Below, in pieces: positions 1 to 8,363 of a DNA stretch of 64,000 nucleotides (its first letter is position 1; each line of letters starts with the position of its first letter). Below the pieces are notes generated by a model. That model searched no databases, was not told where the DNA came from, and saw only the letters and a list, made by a program, of their open reading frames with translations. The translations under genes and the position numbers were made by a program. The DNA comes from Corynebacterium uberis (GTDB lineage: Bacteria; Actinomycetota; Actinomycetes; Mycobacteriales; Mycobacteriaceae), in assembly GCF_020616335.1 (NCBI RefSeq), contig NZ_CP085051.1, positions 1,240,001 through 1,304,000 of the forward strand, given 5' to 3'.

Positions 1-1558
1 CATTGACCACAGACCCATCGGCCTGGAACTGGGCAAAAGACATTCCAAGCAGCGTGATCGCTTGGTCATAGCCGTGGGTGCCCAGGAGGTTGACGGACAT
101 GTTGTAGCCGGGCGCGAAGGTGGATTCCAGGGGATATGTTCGGGTCGAAGCCAGGCCGGCCACGGAGCGCGGGTCCATCGAGGGGTCCCACTGCACCACG
201 GCGTTGCCTAGGGTGTCTATCCCCCGGCGGCCTGCCCGCCCGGTCAGTTGGGTGTACTGGCCGGGGGTCAGCTCAGCGTGCGATTCCCCGTTGAATTTGA
301 CGAGCTTTTCCAAGACGACCGTGCGGGCGGGCATGTTGATGCCCAGTGCCAGCGTCTCGGTGGCAAAGACCGCCCGAATAAGCCCGCGGACGAAAAGCTC
401 TTCGACGATGTGGCGAAACGCCGGGAGCATCCCCGCGTGGTGGGCCGCAAAACCCCGGGTCAACGCCGCTTTCCATTGCTTGAAACGCAGGACGTCGAGG
501 TCCTCGCGCGGGATATCGGCGACGCCGGCGTCGATAATCTCGGCGATCTCATCGGCCTCCTGCTGGCTAGTGAGCACCAGGCGAGAGTGCAGAACCTGGG
601 CGAGCGCCCCGTCGCAGCCCGCGCGCGAGAAGATGAAGATGATTGCTGGGAGAAGCTGCTGGCTTTCCAACAGTCGGATGACTTCCGGCCTGCCGGTGGG
701 CGTGTGCCGGGCGGCCTGGTGGTGGTGGCGCCGCGTCATGCGGGAGGAGTAGCCGGAGCGGGTACCGCGGGCGCGCGAGCGGAAGGAGTTTGCCTCCCAG
801 TCGTGATTGTCCCGGGGGGCGTGGCTGTGCGCGGCCCCGGATTCGATGCGTTCGATGGCCTGCTCGAGGGAGAGGTTGACGCGGGAGTCCGAACCGGGTT
901 CGAAGAGGGGGTAGAGTCGCCGGCCCACCAGCATCCACTGGTCGAGAGGGACGGGGCGGTGCTCGGAGACAATGACCTCCGTATCGCCGCGCACCGTGGA
1001 GAGCCACCGGCCAAATTCTTCGGAGTTGGACACGGTGGCGGACAGCCCGATGACCCGGACTGATTCGTCGAGGTTGAGGATGATCTCCTCCCACACAGAG
1101 CCGCGCGAGCGGTCTGCAAGAAAGTGGATCTCATCCATGACCACGTGGGACAGCCGGCTCAGCGCCGGGGAGGACGCATAGATCATGTTGCGCAGGACCT
1201 CGGTGGTCATCACCACCACGTCGGCGCCTGGGTTGATGGACTGATCCCCCGTGAGCAGGCCGACCGCGTCTTGCCCATAGACGGCGACCAGGTCATGGAA
1301 CTTCTGGTTGCTCAGCGCCTTGATGGGGGTGGTGTAAAAGCACTTGGTCCCGCGGTGCAGGGCCAGACTGACGGCAAACTCCCCCACTACCGTTTTGCCG
1401 GCCCCGGTGGGGGCGCAGACTAAGACTCCGCGGTCCGCTTCTACTGCGTGGCATGCGCGATCTTGAAACTCGTCGAGGCGGTAGCTCAGGCCCGCGCGGA
1501 AGGAGTCGAGGTGGGATGCTGAATTTTCAGCCTTGCTGTCACCCATACTTTCACCCAT
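1..1558 (-). CDS. helY: HelY-type Ski2/Mtr4-like DEAD-box helicase, 5' part only
   Basis: Superfamily II ATP-dependent RNA/DNA helicase of the HelY/Ski2 kind. The frame is open from the start codon to the window edge, about 519 residues, and the C-terminal part lies outside. Near the N-terminus is Walker A APTGAGKT; further in is the motif II box VMDEIHF (around 1117-1140); motif VI reads QLTGRAGRRG (around 215-250). Two in-frame ATG codons, at 1558 and 1546, could start it; neither has a clear ribosome binding site. It lies 83 bases downstream of tatC in the same direction, as helY does after tatC in mycobacteria. A role in RNA processing is inferred from the family. Confidence 0.88.
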   Translation of the reverse strand, partial: MGESMGDSKAENSASHLDSFRAGLSYRLDEFQDRACHAVEADRGVLVCAPTGAGKTVVGEFAVSLALHRGTKCFYTTPIKALSNQKFHDLVAVYGQDAVGLLTGDQSINPGADVVVMTTEVLRNMIYASSPALSRLSHVVMDEIHFLADRSRGSVWEEIILNLDESVRVIGLSATVSNSEEFGRWLSTVRGDTEVIVSEHRPVPLDQWMLVGRRLYPLFEPGSDSRVNLSLEQAIERIESGAAHSHAPRDNHDWEANSFRSRARGTRSGYSSRMTRRHHHQAARHTPTGRPEVIRLLESQQLLPAIIFIFSRAGCDGALAQVLHSRLVLTSQQEADEIAEIIDAGVADIPREDLDVLRFKQWKAALTRGFAAHHAGMLPAFRHIVEELFVRGLIRAVFATETLALGINMPARTVVLEKLVKFNGESHAELTPGQYTQLTGRAGRRGIDTLGNAVVQWDPSMDPRSVAGLASTRTYPLESTFAPGYNMSVNLLGTHGYDQAITLLGMSFAQFQADGSVVN

Positions 1559-1641
1559 GGACACCCAGGCTACCGGCACGGGTGGCTCGTCGGGTTGGCT
1601 GGGTCGGCCCGGACCTCGCAGGGGCTGCGGGGGTCCAGGCC

Positions 1642-2706
1642 TTAGAGCACGTCGGAGTAGTCCGCTCCGGCCCCGCCTGCGGAGGAGTCGTTCCACCCGC
1701 CGTCAGCCTGTGGGTTATAGGGCCGGGCGATGCCTTCGGCGCTGGGGGCGGCGATCGGATCGGCGGGCCCGAGTGGGCTGGCCGCGCCTGGGGTGCCGGA
1801 GGGCTGGTCGAGGGGTGCGGCGTGGTCGTCGTCGACGTTGAGCCAGTCGGGGCGCTCGCGTTCTACGGAGCGGTCGTGGAGCCGGCACAGTTGGAAGGCC
1901 AATTCGACGAGCGCGACCAGCGCGGTTCCTAGGACGAGCATGGAGTAGGGGTCTTGCCCGGGGGTCATCACGGCGGCGAAGATGTAGAGCGCGACGGCGA
2001 CGTAGGCGCGGTTGCCGTTGATGGTCTCATAGCGCAGCAGGCCGAGCCTGTTGAGCACGACGACAAGTAGCGGCACCTCGAAGCTGACGCCGAAGATGAC
2101 GAGCACCTTGAGCACGATGCCAAAGTATTCTCCACCGGTGACGGCAGCGACCTGGGTTTGTTGGCCGATGGTGAGCAGGAATTCCAGGCCGACGGACAGG
2201 ATGAAGTAGGCCAGGACGACGCCAAGGACGAACAGCGCGACGGCGGTGCTGACCACCGTCAGCGTGGTGGAGCGTTCGTTGCGGCGCAGCCCCGGGGTGA
2301 TGTAGGCCCAGATCTGGTAGAGCCACACGGGCGAGGCGAGGATCGCGCCGAAGAGGGTGCCCATCTTGATGCGCAGCATGAGCATTTCAAAGGGCGCGGT
2401 GGCCAGGAGCCGGCAATCCCCATCGGGGCCGGTGTAGAGGCGTTTTTCCTGAGGCAGGTGGCAGTACGGGTCGAGGAGAATGTCGCCAAGGCTGGGTATG
2501 CCAAAAGCAGAGTGGGCGTACCAGATGTAGCCGATGACCGCGCCGATGCCCACGGCGACGAGACTGATGATCACGCGTCGCCGCAGCTCCTGAAGGTGCT
2601 CCACGATGGACATGGTGCCTTCAGGGTTCTTGGTGCGGCGCCGCTTCAGGCGCAGGGCACGGCTCGAACGCCCGGGGTGACCGGGTTGCGTACTGCGGGG
2701 GGTCAT
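1642..2706 (-). CDS. tatC: Sec-independent (twin-arginine) translocase subunit TatC
   Basis: Polytopic membrane protein that binds twin-arginine signal peptides and, with TatA-type subunits, exports folded proteins. At 354 residues it is longer than E. coli TatC because of an N-terminal basic leader (about 30 residues) and a cytoplasmic tail rich in Pro, Ala and Gly. The core carries the family start MSIVEHLQELRRR, an LLATAPFE segment, PVWLYQIWAYITPGL, and several hydrophobic helices. The ATG abuts the tatA stop codon, so the two are cotranscribed and probably translationally coupled. An internal ATG at 2613 is a weaker alternative, since actinobacterial TatC proteins usually keep the leader. 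No tatB is seen in the window. Confidence 0.95.
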   Translation of the reverse strand: MTPRSTQPGHPGRSSRALRLKRRRTKNPEGTMSIVEHLQELRRRVIISLVAVGIGAVIGYIWYAHSAFGIPSLGDILLDPYCHLPQEKRLYTGPDGDCRLLATAPFEMLMLRIKMGTLFGAILASPVWLYQIWAYITPGLRRNERSTTLTVVSTAVALFVLGVVLAYFILSVGLEFLLTIGQQTQVAAVTGGEYFGIVLKVLVIFGVSFEVPLLVVVLNRLGLLRYETINGNRAYVAVALYIFAAVMTPGQDPYSMLVLGTALVALVELAFQLCRLHDRSVERERPDWLNVDDDHAAPLDQPSGTPGAASPLGPADPIAAPSAEGIARPYNPQADGGWNDSSAGGAGADYSDVL

Positions 2707-3000
2707 TTAGGCCTGGCGCGGAGGGAGATCCGTGGGGGCCGCAGGTGCTGCGGTGTCTTGGGGTGCCGGGGTAACCGGGGTCACCGGGGTGGACGGGGCC
2801 TGTTGGGTCAGCTGGGCGGGCGCCTGCTGCTGCGCGGCGGCCTCGGAGCGGGCGTCATCATTGCCCATCTCCTTCATTTCGGACTTGAAGATGCGCAGCG
2901 AGCGTCCCAGTGAGCGGGAGGCCTCGGGCAGCTTCTTGGCCCCAAAGATCAACACGATGATCAGGACGAGGATGACAAGTTCCATTCCACCTGTTGGCAT
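2707..3000 (-). CDS. tatA: Twin-arginine translocase pore subunit TatA
   Basis: Small single-span protein that oligomerises to form the Tat export channel. The protein has 97 residues: a short N-terminus, a hydrophobic helix ELVILVLIIVLIFGAKKLPE with the conserved FGxKKLPE hinge, then an amphipathic helix (SLGRSLRIFKSEMKEM) and a disordered Ala/Gln/Pro-rich tail. The start at 3000 was chosen because AAGAAGG lies just upstream at good spacing; longer readings lack a ribosome binding site. It sits between pafC and tatC in one transcription unit, with 73 bases separating it from pafC. Confidence 0.95.
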   Translation of the reverse strand: MPTGGMELVILVLIIVLIFGAKKLPEASRSLGRSLRIFKSEMKEMGNDDARSEAAAQQQAPAQLTQQAPSTPVTPVTPAPQDTAAPAAPTDLPPRQA

Positions 3001-3073
3001 GCGCTGGCCTTCTTTCTGTCTTAAGCGGAAAAAGCGCGGATGACTCCCATCATAAGCCCCCACCTTCGGAAGG

Positions 3074-4045
3074 TCATACCTGGTCGTACGCTGTCAGTGC
3101 CCGACCTGCGCGATCCTCGATGGCGGCGACGATCTCCGGCGGCCCGGTCACCGTGAGCCGATCTGCGTGGGACAGCGCGAAGCGGATGAGCCAGCCGGTC
3201 GAGGCATAGGTGAGGGTCGCGGGCAGCCAGTGGCCGCTGTGCTCCTCGGGGCGCGCGGCGATGACCAGCGGGAAGTAGTCGCTCATCCACGCCGCCTCGG
3301 GGGCGATGAGCACCTCTGCGACAGCCCCGTCCGCGCTGAAGTCGAAGGGGTCGGCGGCGTCGATGTCAAGGTCCTCGGCGTGCGGCTGTGCCTGCTTATC
3401 GACGCCCCGGGCCGCCACAATGCGATCCGTGCGGAAAGTCCGGTGGTCCCCCACCTCATGGTCAAAGGCCACCAGGTAAGTGTGACCGCCGGAGCTAAAG
3501 ATCCGCGCTGGGCTGACCGTGCGGGTAGACAGCGTGTCTGAGTTGGCCGAGCCGTAGGTGAGCCGCAATTGGGTGCCGTGCGTGAGAGCGGTGCGCACCG
3601 CGGCGTCGATAGCCTCCCGCGATGGCGGCGGCGCGTCGGGCACGGAGTCGAACACGGCTGCGGTGGTGGTCCCTGTAGCGGCGCGCAGTTTGGCTGCGGC
3701 GCTGCGCACGGTGGCGGTATCGGCCAGTCCGGGGTGCGCCTCGAGGGTCTCTAGGTTCATGAGCAGGGCCGCGGCCTCGGGGGTGGTCAGGCGCAGGGCG
3801 TGATCGAGCCCCTGGCTGTTAATCACTTCTACGCTGCGGTAGTCAAAGACCAGGTCCACCAGGTCGTCGGGCATGAGGCCGGGCATTCCGCAGCAGAATA
3901 GGCGGCGCAGGTCGGAGAGGATCTCCTGGGGCGTGGTGCCCAGGTCCTGGGCGGCCTCGAAGGTGCTCACCCCGGGGTGGCTGCGAAAGTATGGGATGAG
4001 GTTGAGGCAGCGGACGAGGTCATTGGCGTGCGTGGCGTCACTCAT
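3074..4045 (-). CDS. pafC: PafC, WYL-domain transcriptional regulator
   Basis: Second subunit of the PafBC transcription activator, which in mycobacteria drives the LexA/RecA-independent DNA damage response. The protein has 323 residues: an N-terminal winged helix-turn-helix (FRSHPGVSTFEAAQDLGTTP region) followed by WYL-type sensing domains, where RLTYGSANSDTLSTRTVSPA and the later HTYLVAFDHEVGDHRTFRTD match the WYL pattern. Its ATG overlaps the pafB stop by eight bases (ATGAGTGA), which indicates coupled translation and a stoichiometric partner. Function is taken from the family and the gene order. Confidence 0.92.
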   Translation of the reverse strand: MSDATHANDLVRCLNLIPYFRSHPGVSTFEAAQDLGTTPQEILSDLRRLFCCGMPGLMPDDLVDLVFDYRSVEVINSQGLDHALRLTTPEAAALLMNLETLEAHPGLADTATVRSAAAKLRAATGTTTAAVFDSVPDAPPPSREAIDAAVRTALTHGTQLRLTYGSANSDTLSTRTVSPARIFSSGGHTYLVAFDHEVGDHRTFRTDRIVAARGVDKQAQPHAEDLDIDAADPFDFSADGAVAEVLIAPEAAWMSDYFPLVIAARPEEHSGHWLPATLTYASTGWLIRFALSHADRLTVTGPPEIVAAIEDRAGRALTAYDQV

Positions 4046-5063
4046 GGTCGTGGCTGTCTTCCGTGTTCAATCTGGCTTCGAGCAGGGCGCGCACGGCGGC
4101 GCGGGCGTCGGGAGGATCAAGGATCACGGCGTCTGGGCCGAGGCCGGCGCAGGTGCGCACCAGCCAGTCGCGGTCGACTCCGGACAAAGCGATGCGGTTG
4201 GGGTCGCTGGCCGTGGCGGTGCCTGCCGCGCGGATGTCCAGTCCGCGCGCGGGGGCGCAGACCACGGTGGCGTCGACGGTGTGGCGGGCGCGGGTGAGGG
4301 AGGCGGTGACTATCTGGTCAAAGTCCGGCGGGTTCCCCAGGCCGGCCTCCGTGGCGTGGTGGGTCGCCGGCCCGGCGAGCGCGTGGGCGCTGGTGCGCGT
4401 TAGTCGGAAGCTGCGGGGTTCTGCGCGGTCGATGTCATAGCCCACCAGGTACGCGTTGCCGCCGCGCATGACTATCCGCCAGGGATCCATGGTCCGGGAG
4501 GTGGGCTCGTCGATGCCGGAGCGGCGGTGGGAGAAGGTGATGCGTTGCTGGTCGCGGATCGCGGTGAGGAGGACCTTGAGGGTCCGGGCGCTGATCCGGG
4601 TGAGGTCGTCGTAGGAGGATGCGGAGTCGAGCGCTGCCGCCGTGGCCTGCGTGGGGGTGCGGGGCAGCCCGGAGGCGGCCAGCTTGGTCCACCCGGAGCG
4701 GGTGAAGGCGGCTAGTTGGCCGCTGCCGCCGAGGCGCCCGGCCAGGGCGACCACGGTGGCTTCTTCCGGGGTGAATTCGATGGGTGGGAGCTCGTAGTCG
4801 GCTCCCCGAATGCGGTAGACCTGTTCGCCGTCGCGGCGGGTGGCTTCGAGGGGCACGCCGGCGCGGGCTAAGGCACGCAGGTCCCGTTGCAGCCGCTTGC
4901 GGGCAGCCTCTTCGGTGATCCCCGAGTAGCCGGCGACTTTGCTGCGCAGCCAGTGGCCGGATAGGTAGGGCCGGCCTGCCCGTTCGGCGCCGAGGAAGGC
5001 GAAGGTGAGGTTGATTAGCCGCTCGGTGGCATCGTCGGCGGGTGGTTGGGCCGCTGCGTTCAC
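4038..5063 (-). CDS. pafB: PafB, WYL-domain transcriptional regulator
   Basis: First subunit of the PafBC activator. I place the start at the GTG at 5063, whose GTGA overlaps the pafA stop codon; this gives 341 residues beginning VNAAAQPPADDATERLINLT. A longer open frame continues upstream inside pafA, but its arginine- and proline-rich translation looks like an out-of-frame shadow. The N-terminal winged helix (LRSKVAGYSGITEEAARKRL) precedes WYL domains (RITFSHRRSGIDEPTSRTMD, then NAYLVGYDIDRAEPRSFRL). Overlap at both ends points to tight coupling of pafA, pafB and pafC. Confidence 0.92.
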   Translation of the reverse strand: MNAAAQPPADDATERLINLTFAFLGAERAGRPYLSGHWLRSKVAGYSGITEEAARKRLQRDLRALARAGVPLEATRRDGEQVYRIRGADYELPPIEFTPEEATVVALAGRLGGSGQLAAFTRSGWTKLAASGLPRTPTQATAAALDSASSYDDLTRISARTLKVLLTAIRDQQRITFSHRRSGIDEPTSRTMDPWRIVMRGGNAYLVGYDIDRAEPRSFRLTRTSAHALAGPATHHATEAGLGNPPDFDQIVTASLTRARHTVDATVVCAPARGLDIRAAGTATASDPNRIALSGVDRDWLVRTCAGLGPDAVILDPPDARAAVRALLEARLNTEDSHDHE

Positions 5064-6559
5064 CGGTTGCTCCGCCCTAGGGTGTGGCCGTGGTCTCCGG
5101 CGGCGTAGCTCGCGGCGTGGGTGTCCATGTAGTCCAGTAGTTCGGCCACGCGGTCGTCGGCGGCGGTGAAGGGGTCCCCCAGCTCCACAAGCTTGGGCTC
5201 GGGGCGGTTGACCTTGAGCCGCAGCCAGTCCGCGGTTACCGGGGCGCCGGTTTCTTCGGCGTGGGTGAGGAACTGCCCGCGCAGCGCGGCGCGGGTGGTC
5301 TGCGGCGGCGTGGTGGTCGCCTGGGCGATGGCGGCGTCGGTGAGATCCGCGTCTGCCCACCGGGTAATCAGGCCGTGGCGGGTGAGCACGCTGGCCAGCC
5401 CCCTGCCGGGCCGGATGTCATGGTAGGCCAGGTCCAGCTGGGCGAGTTTGGGGTGGGTCCAGGAGGTGGGGTCGTCGGACAGTCCCAGCCGGTCCCGGTA
5501 GCGGTTGAGCAGGCGCAGCTTGATGACCCAGTCAATTTCGGTGTCTATGGCGGCGAGGTTGTCGGAGGCGATGGCCTCCAGGGTGCGGCGCCATAGCTCG
5601 ACCACGCGGGTCAGTTCGGCGCTGCTGGTACCCGCACCGGACTGCGGTTCGGGGCGCTCGCGCAACCAGTCCTGCGCCGCCGCGCACAGCTGGCGTTGGA
5701 TCTCCAGGGCGGTGATGGTGGTGCCGTCGGCAAGCTCAAGGGCCACGGTGCCGGTGTGGTCCTGGGAGACCTGGCGGATGGCGCGGATGGGGTCGCGCAG
5801 TTCCAGGTGCGGGGTGGGCGCGCCTGCCTCAAGCATCTCTAGAACCAGCAGCGTGGACCCGATTTTGAGGGCAAAGGTCGGTTCCGCCATAGAAGAGTCG
5901 CCGACGATGACGTGCATGCGCCGGTAGCGGGCGGAATCGGCGTGGGGTTCATCCCGGGTGTTGATGATGGGCCGCGATCGCGTGGTGGCCGAGGAGACGC
6001 CCTCCCACACTTGGTCGGCGCGCTGGGAGAGCACGAAGCCGGGCGCCTGCGCACCGGTGGGGTGGGCCGCAACCATGCCGGCGCCGCAGATCAACTGGCG
6101 GGTGACCATGAAGGCCAGCAGGTCGCGCCCCAGAGTTTTGAGCACGGTTGAGCGGGCGATGAGGTAGTTTTCGTGGCACCCGTAGGAGTTGCCCAGGGCA
6201 TCGACGTTGTTTTTGAACAGGTACACGCCGGCGTCGATGCCCTCGGCGCGCAGCGCGCCCTCGGCTGTTTGCGCCAGGTCATCCATGATGGCATCGCCGG
6301 CGCGCTCGTGGGCGAGCAGGTCGGCGAGGTTGTCACACTCCGCGGTGGCGTACTCCGGGTGGGAGCCTACGTCCAGGTAGAGGCGCGAAGCGTTGGGCAG
6401 AAACACGTTGGAGCTGGAGTAGCGCTCCACGATGGGCCGGAAGAGATAGCGGGCTATCTCATCGGGGCCTAGCGCGCGGTGCCCGTTGCTGCGCGCGGTG
6501 ATGCCGTATTCGGTTTCGATCCCGACGATGCGTCGCGTCAACGCTGCCGTGGTGTCCAT
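5060..6559 (-). CDS. pafA: Pup-protein ligase PafA
   Basis: Glutamine-synthetase-fold enzyme that uses ATP to join the C-terminal glutamate of Pup to lysine side chains of target proteins. The protein has 499 residues, close to the family length. It opens with RRIVGIETEYGIT, which carries the acidic nucleotide/metal-binding residues, and contains YATAECDN, the TRDEPHAD motif and HVIVGDSSMAEPT, all shared with the paralogue Dop. It begins five bases after the pup stop codon. In proteasome-bearing actinobacteria prcB and prcA usually sit in this interval, and here they are absent. Confidence 0.97.
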   Translation of the reverse strand: MDTTAALTRRIVGIETEYGITARSNGHRALGPDEIARYLFRPIVERYSSSNVFLPNASRLYLDVGSHPEYATAECDNLADLLAHERAGDAIMDDLAQTAEGALRAEGIDAGVYLFKNNVDALGNSYGCHENYLIARSTVLKTLGRDLLAFMVTRQLICGAGMVAAHPTGAQAPGFVLSQRADQVWEGVSSATTRSRPIINTRDEPHADSARYRRMHVIVGDSSMAEPTFALKIGSTLLVLEMLEAGAPTPHLELRDPIRAIRQVSQDHTGTVALELADGTTITALEIQRQLCAAAQDWLRERPEPQSGAGTSSAELTRVVELWRRTLEAIASDNLAAIDTEIDWVIKLRLLNRYRDRLGLSDDPTSWTHPKLAQLDLAYHDIRPGRGLASVLTRHGLITRWADADLTDAAIAQATTTPPQTTRAALRGQFLTHAEETGAPVTADWLRLKVNRPEPKLVELGDPFTAADDRVAELLDYMDTHAASYAAGDHGHTLGRSNR

Positions 6560-6564
6560 CTGGG

Positions 6565-6759
6565 CTATTCTCCGCCCTTTTGCACGTAGGAGTTCACAAA
6601 CTCTTCAGCATTGTCTTCCAGGAGGCCATCGATCTCGTCGAGGAGCGCATCGGTTCCCTGGGTATTGATCTGCACCTGCCCTGCGGCGGCAACGTCATCG
6701 TGTTCGGAATCATCGTCACGTCCGCCGTGGTGGACCTGGGTATGCAGTGAATCGGCCAT
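6565..6759 (-). CDS. pup: Prokaryotic ubiquitin-like protein Pup (C-terminal glutamate form)
   Basis: Small, largely disordered modifier attached to proteins by PafA. The ATG at 6759 gives 64 residues beginning MADSLHTQVHHGG and ending SYVQKGGE. The C-terminus already ends in glutamate, so this Pup needs no deamidation before ligation, unlike mycobacterial Pup that ends in Gln. The middle is acidic (DDDSEHDD), and the DALLDEIDGLLEDNAEEFV stretch is the region that forms a coiled coil with the ATPase. The longer frame upstream was rejected because it runs back into the dop end. Confidence 0.95.
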   Translation of the reverse strand: MADSLHTQVHHGGRDDDSEHDDVAAAGQVQINTQGTDALLDEIDGLLEDNAEEFVNSYVQKGGE

Positions 6760-6799
6760 AGAAAGCTCGAATGTCCTTTCTGTCTTGGAATGGCTTGCC

Positions 6800-8353
6800 T
6801 TAGCGCGAGCTATATCGTTCGACGCTACAACGTTCCAGGCGGGAAAGCCCATCTAACAGGGCTGTGACGTCTCCCCCCGCGTGCTCGATAATCGGGCCTG
6901 CCAGCTCAAAGGTACAGGAGTCAACGTCATCGAAGCGCACCTGAGCCGCCCCCGTGGAGCATGCCAGCACCACGCTTTGCCAACTGGCAGCGAGCACGTG
7001 TTCGCCGAAGTCCCGCACGAGGGTCGCGCGCAGCCAGGCGCGGGAGTCGCGCGGCGGGTGAGATGCCGCATCGCGCAGCTGGGGGGCGTCGACAAGCGTG
7101 CGCATCGCGCCCTTGCGCACCAGGGCATGGTAGAGGCCCCGCTTGGGATCGATATCGCAATACTGCAAGTCGATCAGCTTCAACTTGGCATCGCCGGCAG
7201 GCACCCCGCGGTCCATAAAAGACCTGATCAGCCGCAGCTTTGCGGTCCAATCCAGCAGGTCGGCGGTGCGCATCGGATCAGCGTCCAGCAAGTCCAGCAC
7301 CCGCGACCACTCCTCAACGACCCGCTTATCGACGCCCCCGCGCACCCTCACCCGCTCCAAGTACTCCCGCAGGATCCGCGTTGCGGACAGCTCGCGCCCA
7401 TCAGCCAGCTGGAGACGGTGGGTCAGGGAAAGATCACGCGAGACCGCCTTGAGCTCCGCGACGGGATCGCGCAGCGCAAGATCGGAAAAGTCCACCCCCG
7501 ACTCGATAGCATCGAGCACCATGCTGGTCATCCCGAATTTGAGGAACGTGGCCGTCTGCGACAGGTTCGCATCGCCGACGATGGTGTGCAGCCGGCAAAA
7601 ACGGTCCGCATCCGCGTGCGGCTCATCCCGGGTATTAATAATCCCCCTATTCAGCGTGGTCTCCAGGGAGATCTCCTGCTTGAAGTAATCGGCCCGCTGG
7701 GAGATCTGGAAACCCGGCGTGGCACCGTCCTCCCCCAGCCCCACCCGGCCAGCACCAATGATCACCTGCCGGGTGACAAAGAACGGGATCAGCCCCTGGG
7801 CGAGGACATCAAAATCCGTCTCGCGCGCGTACTGGTAGTTTTCATGGGCCCCGTAGGACGCGCCCTTGCCGTCGGTGTTGTTCTTGTAGATCTTCAACTC
7901 CGGGCACGGCTGGTGATCCTTGAGCACCGAAATCCCCTGCTGCGTCAACTGAGCCACCGCGCGGACGGCGTCCAAGACGATGAGGTCACCGGCGGCGTCA
8001 TAGACCATGACATCCCAGGCATTCGAGCACTCCGGGGAGGAATACTCGGGGTGCGCGTGGTCCACATAGAATCGCGCCCCATTGTCCACCACCACATTGG
8101 CAACCCCCACCGCATCCGGGTCCACCACCGGGACCGTGTGATAGCGGCGCAGATCAAAGCCCCGGGAGTCGCGCAACGGCGACTCGCCATGAAAGTCCCA
8201 CCTCGACCGCGCCGAGGTGTGCACCGCCGCATACCCCACCACCGCGTGGGTGGAGGTGATGATGGGGCTTAAACCCGGATCAGAGGGTGTGGCAATGCCA
8301 TACTCTGTCTCCGAGCCCATAAAACGCGGGCAACACAGCAAATCAGGGGTCAT
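6800..8353 (-). CDS. dop: Depupylase / Pup deamidase Dop
   Basis: Paralogue of PafA that removes Pup from proteins and, where Pup ends in Gln, deamidates it. Because the Pup here ends in Glu, depupylation should be its main job. From the ATG at 8353 the protein has 517 residues: PRFMGSETEYGIATPSDPG at the N-terminus, HPEYSSPECSNAWD, YGAHENYQYAR, TRDEPHADADRFCRLH and TIVGDANLSQTATF. A start at 8320 is possible. A start at 8404 would overlap arc and is less likely. It lies 10 bases after arc and 40 bases before pup. Confidence 0.95.
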   Translation of the reverse strand: MTPDLLCCPRFMGSETEYGIATPSDPGLSPIITSTHAVVGYAAVHTSARSRWDFHGESPLRDSRGFDLRRYHTVPVVDPDAVGVANVVVDNGARFYVDHAHPEYSSPECSNAWDVMVYDAAGDLIVLDAVRAVAQLTQQGISVLKDHQPCPELKIYKNNTDGKGASYGAHENYQYARETDFDVLAQGLIPFFVTRQVIIGAGRVGLGEDGATPGFQISQRADYFKQEISLETTLNRGIINTRDEPHADADRFCRLHTIVGDANLSQTATFLKFGMTSMVLDAIESGVDFSDLALRDPVAELKAVSRDLSLTHRLQLADGRELSATRILREYLERVRVRGGVDKRVVEEWSRVLDLLDADPMRTADLLDWTAKLRLIRSFMDRGVPAGDAKLKLIDLQYCDIDPKRGLYHALVRKGAMRTLVDAPQLRDAASHPPRDSRAWLRATLVRDFGEHVLAASWQSVVLACSTGAAQVRFDDVDSCTFELAGPIIEHAGGDVTALLDGLSRLERCSVERYSSR

Positions 8354-8363
8354 AGAGTCCAGA

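Noticed and set aside
6881..8272. Long open frame (463 codons) on the plus strand opposite dop
   Set aside because: It lies wholly antisense to a well-supported enzyme gene, has no ribosome binding site or family resemblance, and its composition is that of a reverse-strand shadow in high-GC DNA.
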